From positions 42,499 through 76,559 of the forward strand of contig DIAM01000009.1 of the NCBI GenBank assembly GCA_002416505.1: a stretch of DNA of 34,061 bases, written 5' to 3'. This DNA comes from Gammaproteobacteria bacterium UBA5078. Its GTDB lineage: Bacteria; Pseudomonadota; Gammaproteobacteria; Pseudomonadales; Pseudohongiellaceae. Positions 15,114 to 23,329 of this stretch are shown piece by piece; position 1 is the stretch's first letter, and every line of letters begins with the position of its first letter. A program made the translations under genes and the position numbers. The notes beneath the pieces were generated by a model, which had not been told where the DNA came from, did no database searches, and saw only the letters and a list, made by a program, of their open reading frames with translations.

Positions 15114-16139
15114 ATGTCAATGAAGAAGACCGTTTTAGGGATGATCTCTTGCGTCGCGATTCTAGCGTCAGGATTTCCCGCGCAGGCACAAGAGTGGCCA
15201 GCAACCCCGCCTGCAGAGGCGCCAGCGCACTGGGGCTCTGTGTCTGCTAACTTCGAGGAGATACCCTACCCCTATCCTGTGCATTTTTTAGAGCTGGAAC
15301 GCTTTGATACGCCGATGCGCATGGCGTATATGGACGTGCCTCCGTCCGGTCGGGCCAATGGGCAAACGGTGTTTATCCAGCACGGGATGAATTTTTATTC
15401 TGAGGCCTACACGGACACCATCAACGCACTGGCCGCAGACGGTTTCCGAGTGCTCGCAGTCGATCGAATCGGCTACGGCAAGTCTTCAAAACCCATCATT
15501 CCCTACACCTTCAACTTCGTCGCTGCCAATATGAAGTCGCTACTCGATGAACTCGGCATCGATGAGGTGGCGATTGTCGGTCATTCCATGGGGGGCATGG
15601 TCGTCACACGATTCGCCATGCTCTATCCGCAAATGGTTACCCATGTGGTAATGGTGAACCAGATAGGGCTAACCGATCAGCGCCAAGGCCGGCCATGGAG
15701 CGACCCTTATGCAGACGGGCTTGAAGTCTCTACGTATCAGTCGATCTTACGTGGCCACCAAAATTACTTTCCCCTAGCATGGCCGCCCGAGCATCTGGAA
15801 TTCGTTCGTCGACAATACGGACAAACTCTCAGCGGTGAATGGCCAACGCTGGCGATGGTACGTAGATTACAAGGCGGAATGTTGTACAACGACCCTGTTG
15901 TGTATGACTGGCAGCACATTGCGACCAAAGCATTAGTGATAGGGGGTGAGGAGGATGGTCTCGTTGCGGATTTCCCAACCCTTGCCAGAAATGTGGCGAA
16001 TGAGCTGCAAAATTCGGCCATTATTCTCTACCCGAATGTAGGGCACGCGCCGCAAATTGAAATACCGGATCAGTTTCATGCAGACTTAATTCGGTTTTTG
16101 CGATCGGACCCAAGCCAACCAGCGAGTGCATGGAATTAA
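15114..16139 (+). CDS. Exported alpha/beta-fold hydrolase
   Basis: A 341-residue protein with a signal peptide (FPAQAQ, cleavage near residue 26). It has the canonical elements of an alpha/beta hydrolase: oxyanion strand VFIQHGMNFYS, DRIGYGKS, nucleophile elbow VGHSMGG (Ser158), acid in GGEEDGLV and His in NVGHAPQIE. AGGAAG lies six bases before the ATG at 15114; the TTG at 15075 would put a polar leader in front of the signal sequence. The gene is convergent with the dienelactone hydrolase and both share the terminator at 16166-16204. Substrate unknown; an ester or haloalkane hydrolase role is possible. Confidence 0.88.
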   Translation: MSMKKTVLGMISCVAILASGFPAQAQEWPATPPAEAPAHWGSVSANFEEIPYPYPVHFLELERFDTPMRMAYMDVPPSGRANGQTVFIQHGMNFYSEAYTDTINALAADGFRVLAVDRIGYGKSSKPIIPYTFNFVAANMKSLLDELGIDEVAIVGHSMGGMVVTRFAMLYPQMVTHVVMVNQIGLTDQRQGRPWSDPYADGLEVSTYQSILRGHQNYFPLAWPPEHLEFVRRQYGQTLSGEWPTLAMVRRLQGGMLYNDPVVYDWQHIATKALVIGGEEDGLVADFPTLARNVANELQNSAIILYPNVGHAPQIEIPDQFHADLIRFLRSDPSQPASAWN

Positions 16140-16165
16140 TCACCTAGCTCTTTGCGCCTAAAAGA

Positions 16166-16204
16166 CCTCAAGTACTCTGGTTTGCACAGACAGAGTACTT
16201 GAGG
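16166..16204. terminator. Bidirectional terminator between convergent genes
   Basis: Perfect 14-bp stem CCTCAAGTACTCTG (16166-16179) / CAGAGTACTTGAGG (16191-16204) with an 11-base loop. It lies 26 bases past the plus-strand hydrolase stop and just before the minus-strand dienelactone hydrolase stop. Weak A/T tracts flank it. Confidence 0.88.
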
Positions 16205-16209
16205 AAGTT

Positions 16210-17121
16210 TTAGCGTGTGTAGGTATTGAACCAATCCACCATGCGCGTCCACGCCAACTCCGCAGCCGCTTCGTTGTAGCGTTCCGGCGTGGCATCGTTG
16301 AAAAAACCATGCACGGCGCCGGGGTGGATGAGCCCTTCGTGGGTAACCCCCGCGGCCGTCAGTGCTGCCTCATAGGCAGGCCATGCCTCAACCAGTCGGG
16401 TATCCAGTTCCCCGTGTTGCACGAGTATGGCGGCCTTGATTTTGGGGACATCTGCCACAGGTGCCGCGCCGCCGTAGAATGGCACTGCCGCGGCAAGATC
16501 TTCACCTAGGCGTACAGCCAATTGATTCGATACGCCGCCGCCGTAACAGAAACCGGTGATGCCAATCTTGCCGTTGCAGTCGTCGCGGCCCTTCAACCAC
16601 AGCGCGCTGGCCACGATGTCTTCGAAGCGTTTGTCCGCATCGAGTGAACTAAACAGTTGTCCGCCCTGATAATCGTCGCCCGGATAGCCGCCAACCGAGG
16701 TGAGCACGTCTGGGGCAAACGCCATGAAGTTGGCCAATGCTAGTCGGCGCGCCACGTCTTCTGTATGGGGGTTTAGCCCGCGATTCTCGTGCACGACGAC
16801 GATGCCAGGCAGCTTGCTTGGCTCTGCCGAGCGAGAGTCGGCACTGAAAGGGCGCACCAGATAGCCCCTAATATACCCATGCCCCTGCGGTGAGGGCAGG
16901 GTGACGTAGCTGGCACTGATTCGCTCGTCATCTTTGGCGATCTGCTGCCCCAGCGCGTAGTTGGGCATCAGGGCCTCCACGAGGGTAGTGGCGGTGAGGC
17001 CAGCCACGACAAACTGCTTAGCCCTGTTCAGGAACGTGCGGCGATTGATCTCCCCGTGCACGTATTGGTTATAGAGTTCTATTGCCTCAACCGGCACCGT
17101 GCGTTTCTCTTTTGATGACAT
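16210..17121 (-). CDS. Tat-exported dienelactone hydrolase family protein
   Basis: A 303-residue protein. A twin-arginine signal (NRRTFLNRAKQFVVAG, Arg27-Arg28) precedes the mature part, so export of a folded enzyme is expected. The catalytic triad of the family is present: Cys192 in GFCYGGG, Asp240 in HGELDTR and His271 in AVHGFF, with Glu112 in VHENRG. Minus-strand AGAGGG lies seven bases before the ATG at 17121; the longer reading to 17244 lacks such support. Family members hydrolyse dienelactone-type or related esters; a catabolic role with the neighbouring exported hydrolase is inference. Confidence 0.92.
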   Translation of the reverse strand: MSSKEKRTVPVEAIELYNQYVHGEINRRTFLNRAKQFVVAGLTATTLVEALMPNYALGQQIAKDDERISASYVTLPSPQGHGYIRGYLVRPFSADSRSAEPSKLPGIVVVHENRGLNPHTEDVARRLALANFMAFAPDVLTSVGGYPGDDYQGGQLFSSLDADKRFEDIVASALWLKGRDDCNGKIGITGFCYGGGVSNQLAVRLGEDLAAAVPFYGGAAPVADVPKIKAAILVQHGELDTRLVEAWPAYEAALTAAGVTHEGLIHPGAVHGFFNDATPERYNEAAAELAWTRMVDWFNTYTR

Positions 17122-17304
17122 GGGGTAACCCTCTTTGTTTTTAGTGGATTGATAGCAGTATGTTGGCGCACCGATGGAATAGTGTCTGTCGATAGTATCG
17201 ACGTGGAGAGCCTTCGTGTCGACAAAGATGGAAGAGTTCGCCATGTCTGGTTGATGTGTCTAAATAGCTCAGAAATTTAGTTAGGGTAGTTAGGTAGACT
17301 TGCG

Positions 17305-17481
17305 CCTAAAGGGCCTTAATTGCAAATGCTTCAGACTGGTGATACATACTGTCTGTCGGGAGTGATTCCGCTAGATATAAGCGGTCGTGCAATACAGGGA
17401 AAAGTATTGAAGAACAAATTCCTCAAATGCTTCGCTTTGTTGCGGAGATGCTTAAGACGCAAGGTTTGAATTTAGCGAGTG
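17305..17481 (+). pseudogene. Decayed ridA copy (frameshift and nonsense)
   Basis: This stretch aligns with the middle of the intact ridA at 23330-23788. Matching peptide segments are G-P, Q-M-L-Q-T-G-D-T-Y, then LSGVIPLDISG and AIQG, and after a one-base loss EEQIPQMLRF and AEMLKTQGLNLAS. The Tyr of the G-P-Y-S motif is a TAA stop here, and one base is missing near 17405-17411. Both ends of the gene are absent. It lies between the divergent dienelactone hydrolase and the PQQ dehydrogenase. It is a remnant of a second ridA. Confidence 0.85.
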
Positions 17482-17518
17482 ATAGCCTACCAATCATATA
17501 AAAACAATAAGGCCAATT

Positions 17519-19546
17519 ATGAACGTCACAAGCCACGTAGTTGCAACGTCAAAAACAGCCTCAAGTCTATTACTACTCGTTTTTTCACTGTCGGTATTTG
17601 GCGCCGACGTGCCCGGGTCCGGTACTTTTACCGAAGACCAATTCGAGCGCGGCGAGGCGCTGTACGTTGAGCAGTGTGCGCAGTGTCATGGCGTGGATTT
17701 GGAGAGCGCGGCGGCACCGACCTTAATAGGCCCTACCTTCAGAAAGACGTGGTCGCCGCTGGGGGCGAACGTGGCCGAGTTGTATAACCGCATTAGCACC
17801 ACCATGCCGCCTAGGCAGGGTGCTGGCTTGCAAGAGAGTGAGTATCTGGATCTGTTGGCCTATGTATTGGGGCGCAATAATGTATTGGAGGGTAGCGAGG
17901 CGCTCAAGAACGATTATGACTACCTGAGTGCAATTGCAATCGCGCGCGGCGATGAGGTCTTGGATATCGCGGCAAATTTTATCGAAGGCTTCTATGGCCT
18001 CGAACCTACCGGGAGCGGGCCTAGCTTCGCGCAGCTGATGGCGGCTGCAGACAACTCCAAGGATTGGCTGTATCACAATCAAAATTATCAGGGCACGCGC
18101 TACTCGCAATTAGAGCAGATAAACATCGGCAACGCCGGTGGCCTGCAGCGCGTCTGCGCCTATGATTTGCCCACCAATGCCACGATGCAGACCGGCCCGA
18201 TTATTTATCAGGGCACCATGTATGTCACCAATGCCACGCATACGGCAGCAATCGACGCGGCAACGTGTGAGAAGATTTGGTCCTACGACTGGGAGCCAAG
18301 AGATCGCATGGTGTGGGGCAATAGTCGTGGCGTGGCGATCAAGGATGGCTATGTGGTGCGTGGCACTCCCGACGGTTATCTACTGGCACTGGATTCGGCG
18401 AACGGCAATCTACTGTGGGCGAGGCAGGTAGCAGACCCGTGGCTGGGTGAGACCTTCGCCATGCCGCCAATGATCTTCGAGGACACGGTGTTGATCGGGC
18501 CGGCGGGCAGCGAGAATGCGATCTCCGGCTGGCTTGGGGCGTTCTCCCTGACCGATGGCGATTTGATCTGGAAATTTATGACGGTTCCGGAGGCGGCAGC
18601 CGGTGGCGGTCCGAGCTGGGGCAATCCTAACAATATTCCGCTGGGCGGTGGTGCGGTGTGGACGCCATTGAGTATGGATCTGGCGCTGGGCGAGGTGTAT
18701 GTCGCCGTGTCTAATCCCGCGCCGGATCTGCCTGCCTATCTGCGCCCGGGGGAGAACCTGTACACCAATAACATCGTCGCCCTAGATGTGCGTACCGGCG
18801 CGCTGCGGTGGCACAAGTCTCTGGTACCTAACGACGATCACGACTGGGATCTGACCCAGGTGAGCCCAGTGTTGAAAGCCGGCATCAACAATGTGTCTCG
18901 CGACATGATTGCGACCGTGGGCAAAGACGGCATTCTGCGCACAATGGACAAAGACTCCCGCGCTATTCTTTACGAGACCCCGATCACCACTATCTTGAAC
19001 GCCGAGGTGCCGGTCACCCAGGAGGGGGTGTTCGCCTGTCCGGGAGTATTCGGCGGCGTGTTATGGAGTGGCCCGGCCTATTATCCTGGCGCAAAACTGC
19101 TCATCACCCCGTCGATCGATCACTGCGCGATGTTTACGGCCAACGAGGAAGTAGCCTTTGTCCCAGGGCAGATGTATCTGGGCGGCCGAGTGCGCCCGGA
19201 TGAGGAGCAGACCGGTTGGCTAACGGCGATAGATGTGGAGAGCGGGGAAGTTAGTTGGCGCTACCATTCGCCAAGACCTATGGTGGCCGGCGTTACCACT
19301 ACCGCTGGAGGATTGGTGATGACCGGTGAGCTAAACGGGAATTTGCTGATACTTAATGCGAACTCAGGGGAGCTGCTCAATAGCATTGCAACCGGCGCGC
19401 CGGTCGGGGGTGGCGTGGTGACTTACGAGGTGGAGGGTAAGCAATTTATCGCCACCAGCTCTGGCAACGCGATGATGACGTTTCGGACAGGGGATGAGGT
19501 TGAAGGGGGTGGGCGGGTTATTGTTTATTCTTTGCGTGGGCAGTAG
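17519..19546 (+). CDS. PQQ-dependent dehydrogenase with N-terminal cytochrome c domain
   Basis: A 675-residue exported quinohaemoprotein. After a signal peptide (SLSVFGAD) comes a cytochrome c domain (about residues 36-120) with haem motif CAQCH (Cys53, Cys56, His57) and a Met ligand in TTMPPR. The rest (about 160-670) is an eight-bladed PQQ propeller with repeats such as YLLALDSANGNLLWAR and NIVALDVRTGALRWHK, and the catalytic-region segment DDHDWDLTQVSP. In quinohaemoprotein alcohol dehydrogenases the cytochrome is usually C-terminal, so the N-terminal position is notable. It likely oxidises an alcohol or aldehyde in the periplasm and passes electrons to the fused haem. The start is ATG 17519, after AATAAGG. 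Confidence 0.9.
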   Translation: MNVTSHVVATSKTASSLLLLVFSLSVFGADVPGSGTFTEDQFERGEALYVEQCAQCHGVDLESAAAPTLIGPTFRKTWSPLGANVAELYNRISTTMPPRQGAGLQESEYLDLLAYVLGRNNVLEGSEALKNDYDYLSAIAIARGDEVLDIAANFIEGFYGLEPTGSGPSFAQLMAAADNSKDWLYHNQNYQGTRYSQLEQINIGNAGGLQRVCAYDLPTNATMQTGPIIYQGTMYVTNATHTAAIDAATCEKIWSYDWEPRDRMVWGNSRGVAIKDGYVVRGTPDGYLLALDSANGNLLWARQVADPWLGETFAMPPMIFEDTVLIGPAGSENAISGWLGAFSLTDGDLIWKFMTVPEAAAGGGPSWGNPNNIPLGGGAVWTPLSMDLALGEVYVAVSNPAPDLPAYLRPGENLYTNNIVALDVRTGALRWHKSLVPNDDHDWDLTQVSPVLKAGINNVSRDMIATVGKDGILRTMDKDSRAILYETPITTILNAEVPVTQEGVFACPGVFGGVLWSGPAYYPGAKLLITPSIDHCAMFTANEEVAFVPGQMYLGGRVRPDEEQTGWLTAIDVESGEVSWRYHSPRPMVAGVTTTAGGLVMTGELNGNLLILNANSGELLNSIATGAPVGGGVVTYEVEGKQFIATSSGNAMMTFRTGDEVEGGGRVIVYSLRGQ

Positions 19547-19904
19547 ATGTAACGCTGTAAGGGGAAATGGTAAGTTAGTTCTGGGGGCGCTGATCTTTCC
19601 TTCATAAAAAGAGCTCTTGCCGAGATCGGCCTTTTGGGCGTGTTGCAACTGTTTGGTGACGGCGAGAGAGTTGTTTATGATGGCTCTGATGATGATGGTA
19701 AAAGTAAATATAAGTTGTAAAACAGAAGATGTTGCAGCCGATTTTACTATGAGTTTTTCCTCGAAAAACATCTAAACCGCCGTTAAATTGGATTTTTTTA
19801 CCGTCCGAATTCAAGGAGTTAAAGACCCCTAACAAGCTCGAAAGTGTCTAGTAAAATCTGGGAAGTCCAAGTTTCTGAGAGTGGTGATCTGAGTATGGAC
19901 AGTC
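19547..19904. other. Intergenic region holding dispersed repeat copy 1
   Basis: Between the PQQ dehydrogenase and the membrane-protein gene. Apart from the repeat (19668-19870) and an AAGAGCTCTT palindrome near 19610, nothing recognised. Confidence 0.5.
19668..19870 (+). repeat. Dispersed ~200-bp repeat, copy 1 (contains a 32-codon ORF)
   Basis: Direct-repeat partner of 29370-29569. The two share GAGTTGTTTATGA at the left end and AAAATC..G.GAAGTCCAA at the right end. The best-conserved block (19713-19775) matches about 51 of 64 bases. Inside is an ORF 19677-19775 of 32 codons, aligned without gaps to one in copy 2, with shared residues S-C-K-T-x-D-V and T-M and S-K-N-I-stop. Conservation continues past the stop codon, so it may be a non-coding element or a decayed gene rather than a peptide gene. 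Confidence 0.75.
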
Positions 19905-20564
19905 ATGCGTGTACCTAAAACGCTGTTCGCCAACACCGAAGGCCGCATGCTGGGAGTCGGCCTGGGGCTCACCGGCCTGATGCTGCTGGCCTTCGGTATC
20001 GGCTGGCACCTATATCCCGACCGCATCCTGCCCTATGCGATCATGACCGGGCTGAACCTGGTGATCGGTCGGGAAGCGGGGATGACCTTCGGCTATGCCA
20101 GCGGTTTCAGCCATGCCGAGGTGGTGCCGCTGAATATCCTGATCGAAACCATTCAGGTGCTGGTGGTCTATCCGTTGTTCGTGCAGAGCACACGGCACCT
20201 GATCAAACTGCGAATTCTGGAACCGTTCATCACGCGCATCCACCGTGCGGCAGAGTCGGGCGGGGGGCTGGTGCGCAAGTTCGGCATCGCCGGGCTGTTC
20301 GTGTTTGTGTTCACCCCGTTCTGGATGACCGGGCCGGTAGTGGGGGCGATTATTGGCTTCCTCATCGGCCTGCGCCCTTGGGTGAATCTGGTGGTGGTGC
20401 TAGTGTCGACTTATATCGCCATTGCCTTGTGGGCGCTGCTGCTCAACGAGCTCAATACCTGGGCGGTGGCCGTCAACCAGTACGCCCCTTACGCGCTGTT
20501 CCTGGCGATCCTGCTGATTGCGGTGGCGATGCAGTGGATGGGCCGGCACCACGAGCGCAAGTAG
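19905..20564 (+). CDS. Multi-spanning membrane protein (small multidrug-export family-like)
   Basis: A 219-residue protein with about six hydrophobic segments (GVGLGLTGLMLLAFGIGW; NILIETIQVLVVYPLFV; FGIAGLFVFVFTPFW; GPVVGAIIGFLIGL; VNLVVVLVSTYIAIALWALLL; YALFLAILLIAVAMQW). The pattern F-x(3)-P-x(4)-G-x(3)-G-A-I-I-G-x-L-I-G-L resembles the COG2426 / Sm_multidrug_ex family, whose function is not experimentally clear despite the name. The ATG at 19905 has no strong ribosome binding site; an upstream ATG at 19895 is out of frame. The next bases downstream carry IS remnants. Confidence 0.7.
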   Translation: MRVPKTLFANTEGRMLGVGLGLTGLMLLAFGIGWHLYPDRILPYAIMTGLNLVIGREAGMTFGYASGFSHAEVVPLNILIETIQVLVVYPLFVQSTRHLIKLRILEPFITRIHRAAESGGGLVRKFGIAGLFVFVFTPFWMTGPVVGAIIGFLIGLRPWVNLVVVLVSTYIAIALWALLLNELNTWAVAVNQYAPYALFLAILLIAVAMQWMGRHHERK

Positions 20565-20616
20565 ATGCCCGAATGGGTACTGACAAGTTAACTCCCAACT
20601 TGCCAGAACCCGCAGC

Positions 20617-20722
20617 ATGACTGAATCAAAAATGTATAAACGCCACCGATTCCCAGCCGAAATCATCCAATACACAGCCTGCCTCTACCGCCGATTCAGC
20701 CTCAGTCACCGTGATATCGAAG
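20617..20722 (+). pseudogene. Truncated IS6-family transposase
   Basis: The first 35 residues of an IS6/IS26-type transposase: M-T-E-S-K-MYKRHRFPAEIIQY, then LYRRFSLSHRDIE. This matches the family's N-terminus (R-F-P-x-E-I-I and R-F-x-L-S-x-R-D-x-E). The frame is cut by the terminal repeat of another element, whose TGTAG supplies the stop codon at 20725. The DDE catalytic part is missing. Confidence 0.8.
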
Positions 20723-20833
20723 TGTAGTGGTTTAATAAAACCGGACACCATTTAAGGTGGTATGGACTGATCCCAATTTCCCGGACACTTCTAGCCTAAC
20801 TAACATACTGTCCGGAATTAGTTGACCACTACA
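20723..20833. mobile_element. 111-bp IS3-like terminal-repeat remnant (MITE-like)
   Basis: Begins TGTAGTGGTTTAATAAAACC and ends, in inverted orientation, TGTAGTGGTCAACTAATTCC. The two ends share TGTAGTGGT and CCGGACA at the same spacing. An additional internal CCGGACA lies around 20781. No transposase is present, so this is an internally deleted element or two fused ends. It interrupts the IS6 transposase fragment; no clear target-site duplication is seen. Confidence 0.7.
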
Positions 20834-20919
20834 CGGGCAGGATAATTCTCGACGTGTCGATCTTCCGCATCGAAAAACGAGCTACCCAAGACCCAACCAG
20901 GTTTAGTTTTGCTACCACA

Positions 20920-22389
20920 CTACCAACTCAGCACGACATAACGCTGCCCGGCGCTCGTTCGAATCAAGAGCAATACTTGATTATCACTACTGCTCGCCTC
21001 GACGGCACGATCGAACGATTCGGCGGTATCTACCGGGCTTCGGTCCACCTCTACGATTATGCTGCCGCTTTGTATTCCGGCGTTGGCCGCGGCCGACCCA
21101 GGAAGTACCTGCGTGACGACCACCCCCTGTGCGACATCGAGATTGAATTGCTGTGCGAGTTGGGGCGTCAAGGTTTGTACCGATAAACCCAGTTGCTCCG
21201 AGCTGCCGATGGTGTCCTGTGGCCGTTGCTGGCCCTCGCTAAGCGTTCCGATGGTGATGTTGATTTCGCGGCGCGCGCCGTCACGAATAATGCCGAGCAC
21301 CGCCCGGCTGCCGGGGGCGGTGAGTGATACCTGATTGCGGAAGGCCCCAACATCGCTAACCGGATTATCTTGAAAGGCTACGATGATATCCCCCTGCTGC
21401 AATCCCGCTTGCTCGGCAGGGGAGTTCGGCGAGACTTGCGCAACCAAGATGCCCTGAGTCTGTTCTAGGCCAAATGACTCGGCCAGCACGGGGGTGAGTT
21501 CTTGGATGTTGATCCCTAGATAGCCTCTGGTGACCTCGCCAGTCTCTATCAGTTGCTCCGCAATACTCTTAGCCAGGTTGCTGGGAATAGCGAAGCCAAC
21601 CCCCATATAACCACCGCTGCGGCTAAAGATGGCGGAATTGATGCCGATCACCTCGCCGTCGAGATTGACCAAGGGCCCGCCAGAGTTGCCAGGGTTGATG
21701 GCCGCATCGGTTTGAATAAAATCCTCATAGTCGCTGATCCCTAGACTAGTCCTACCCAAGGCGCTCACTACGCCGACAGTCAGGCTATGGCTGAGCCCGA
21801 AAGGATTCCCTATGGCCACGACCCATTCGCCTACCATCAGTCTGGACGAGTCCCCGAGAGTCAGTGTGGGAAGATCGCTAGACTCTACCTCGATTACCGC
21901 GACATCGGACTGCGGATCGGTGCCGGTTACCTCGGCATCGAATTCACGCCCATCACTAAAGGTGACCCGAATCTTGTCGGCGTTCTCCACGACATGACTG
22001 TTGGTCAGGATATAGGCCTTGTCGGACAACAGGCCATCTTCGACCAAGAATACAAACCCAGAGCCCTGACCCACAGAACGCCGTTGTTGCGGGGGGACCT
22101 GCTGTGGGGTCCCGGGGAAGGGTTGCTGTGGCAAGGGTTGCCCGAAGAAGCGCTCAAAAAAGTCATCGCCGAACGGGGACGAGAATGGGGATGAGTAAGG
22201 GGTCTGCGGGGCAATATCGCTGACGCTCTCGGTCTGGATCAAGGCCACCGAGGGGGATACCTGGCGTGCCACTGCGGCAAATGCCCTGCTCTGCTCCCTT
22301 AAGCCCTCCACCCCCTGGTCTTGTGCTTGTGCGGACAAGACGAGTAGAGACAATGCTAGCAAGGTGAATGCTTTGTAAAGTATAGACAC
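20920..22389 (-). CDS. Do/Deg-family periplasmic serine protease
   Basis: A 489-residue exported protease-chaperone. The signal peptide ends LSAQAQ. The catalytic triad is His132 in TNSHVVEN, Asp162 in QSDVAVIEV and Ser236 in NPGNSGGPL. Two PDZ domains follow (about residues 280-370 and 395-485; each opens with a YLGI/LGLSVQ-like carboxylate-binding loop). The GTG at 22389 is the start: minus-strand GGGAGGT lies six bases upstream. It degrades or chaperones misfolded envelope proteins. A Pro/Gln/Phe-rich loop (about 58-100) corresponds to the LA loop of DegP/DegQ. DegP and DegQ cannot be told apart from sequence alone. Confidence 0.96.
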   Translation of the reverse strand: MSILYKAFTLLALSLLVLSAQAQDQGVEGLREQSRAFAAVARQVSPSVALIQTESVSDIAPQTPYSSPFSSPFGDDFFERFFGQPLPQQPFPGTPQQVPPQQRRSVGQGSGFVFLVEDGLLSDKAYILTNSHVVENADKIRVTFSDGREFDAEVTGTDPQSDVAVIEVESSDLPTLTLGDSSRLMVGEWVVAIGNPFGLSHSLTVGVVSALGRTSLGISDYEDFIQTDAAINPGNSGGPLVNLDGEVIGINSAIFSRSGGYMGVGFAIPSNLAKSIAEQLIETGEVTRGYLGINIQELTPVLAESFGLEQTQGILVAQVSPNSPAEQAGLQQGDIIVAFQDNPVSDVGAFRNQVSLTAPGSRAVLGIIRDGARREINITIGTLSEGQQRPQDTIGSSEQLGLSVQTLTPQLAQQFNLDVAQGVVVTQVLPGSAAANAGIQSGSIIVEVDRSPVDTAESFDRAVEASSSDNQVLLLIRTSAGQRYVVLSW

Positions 22390-22689
22390 GGTAACCTCCC
22401 ATCAAACGCGCTCAAGCAGACGATTGTTTTTCCGCTATAGCCCTTAGGGAACTGATTTGCACCTAGGCAGTTAAACTTCCCGTATTGTGGCGCTACACCA
22501 GTGAGCCTATAGAGTTGCCTGCATGGAACAACTGCTAAGTCACAGAGCTATAGGGGAATGCATAAGCTCACTACATTGACGACTGATGTGGATTATTCAT
22601 ATAGGATAAATTTGTATTTTCAAGCACAGAGTCGCCGCCACGCCCATGTAGTGTTGTCCCGTGCTTGCGCTGTTTCGTGACATCCTGAT
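22390..22689. other. Upstream region of the Do protease gene
   Basis: About 300 bases that must include the minus-strand promoter of the protease gene. A minus-strand GGAAGTT ... TCAGTT arrangement near 22455-22490 vaguely resembles a sigma-E promoter but its spacing (18 bases) is off, so it is not called. Nothing else recognised. Confidence 0.4.
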
Positions 22690-22816
22690 GCGCTTGTTGG
22701 TGCTTGGCATAAGTGGCATTATCGGCGTCTTAGTGGGAGATCTGGCGACCTGTCTGGGCGCCTGCGCGACGATGTTCCTAGCAATGTGTCCTTGGCGTTT
22801 AGATTCCCCGGTCGGG
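22690..22816 (+). pseudogene. Decayed nhaC fragment
   Basis: Positions 22756-22816 match nhaC 14080-14141 at about 49 of 62 aligned positions, including the identical run CCTTGGCGTTTAG, with one base deleted. Upstream, 22690-22755 matches weakly at the peptide level (LLVLGISGIIGVLVG against MLVFLITGIIAFSTG). The last ~210 bases of nhaC are missing and the fragment runs directly into the leader of cytochrome copy B. The apparent ORF 22661-22843 is therefore a remnant, not a gene. Confidence 0.8.
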
Positions 22817-22835
22817 CATAAAGAGATAGAGGCCT

Positions 22836-23318
22836 ATGTTTAAACAGAATCTTAAGATTAGTGCGGCTGGGATGTTGGCGGTTCTACTGCTCGGGTTTGC
22901 TCAGGTGCTTACGGCGCAGCCCCCGCCCAAGGACCCGGACCGCTATATTCCGGGGCTAGGGGACCTGATGGAAGGCCTGCAGGTGCAGCATAACAAGCTG
23001 TGGTTCGCGGGTGATCTGTCGAACTGGCCGCTGGCGGCCTATTCGGTGGACGCGATCAAGGAGGGGATCGCGGACATGAAGGTGCTGCGCCCGCGTTATA
23101 AGGGCGAGTCTATTGTCGAGATGCTGGATGGGCTGACGGCTAAGCCAATGCAGGATCTCGAGGCGGCGGTTGCGGCGCAGGATAGTGCGGGGTTCGTGCG
23201 GGCCTATGATGCGTTGACCGATGGCTGCAATGTCTGCCATCGCAATCATGACTATGGGTTTATTTTGATTCAGCGGCCGACGCTGCCTGCTTTGACTAAT
23301 CAGCGCTATGAACCTTAG
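22836..23318 (+). CDS. Exported c-type cytochrome (c'/c556-like), copy B
   Basis: A 160-residue paralogue of the cytochrome at 14379, identical over most of the mature protein and with the same CNVCH haem motif. Its signal peptide ends VLTAQ and has one extra residue (Gly12). Sequence differences cluster in the signal peptide and the final 25 residues, where RPTLPAL replaces RPSVPVL. The 5' leader also matches copy A (GAGAT(T)GAGGCYTATG). It is followed after 11 bases by an exported RidA, so it probably forms an operon with it. Confidence 0.88.
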   Translation: MFKQNLKISAAGMLAVLLLGFAQVLTAQPPPKDPDRYIPGLGDLMEGLQVQHNKLWFAGDLSNWPLAAYSVDAIKEGIADMKVLRPRYKGESIVEMLDGLTAKPMQDLEAAVAAQDSAGFVRAYDALTDGCNVCHRNHDYGFILIQRPTLPALTNQRYEP

Positions 23319-23329
23319 GGATTTCTAAA

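Noticed and set aside
19364..19771. Minus-strand ORF of 135 codons spanning the end of the PQQ dehydrogenase and the repeat
   Set aside because: It overlaps a well-supported gene end and has no family features.
20854..21186. Plus-strand ORF of 110 codons
   Set aside because: It is largely antisense to the C-terminal PDZ domain of the Do protease.
22390..22500. Possible sigma-E promoter for the Do protease
   Set aside because: GGAAGTT and TCAGTT on the minus strand are 18 bases apart and only partly match the known consensus.
22661..22843. Plus-strand ORF of 60 codons upstream of cytochrome B as a possible membrane peptide
   Set aside because: It aligns with a fragment of nhaC with a one-base deletion, so it is a pseudogene relic rather than a new gene.
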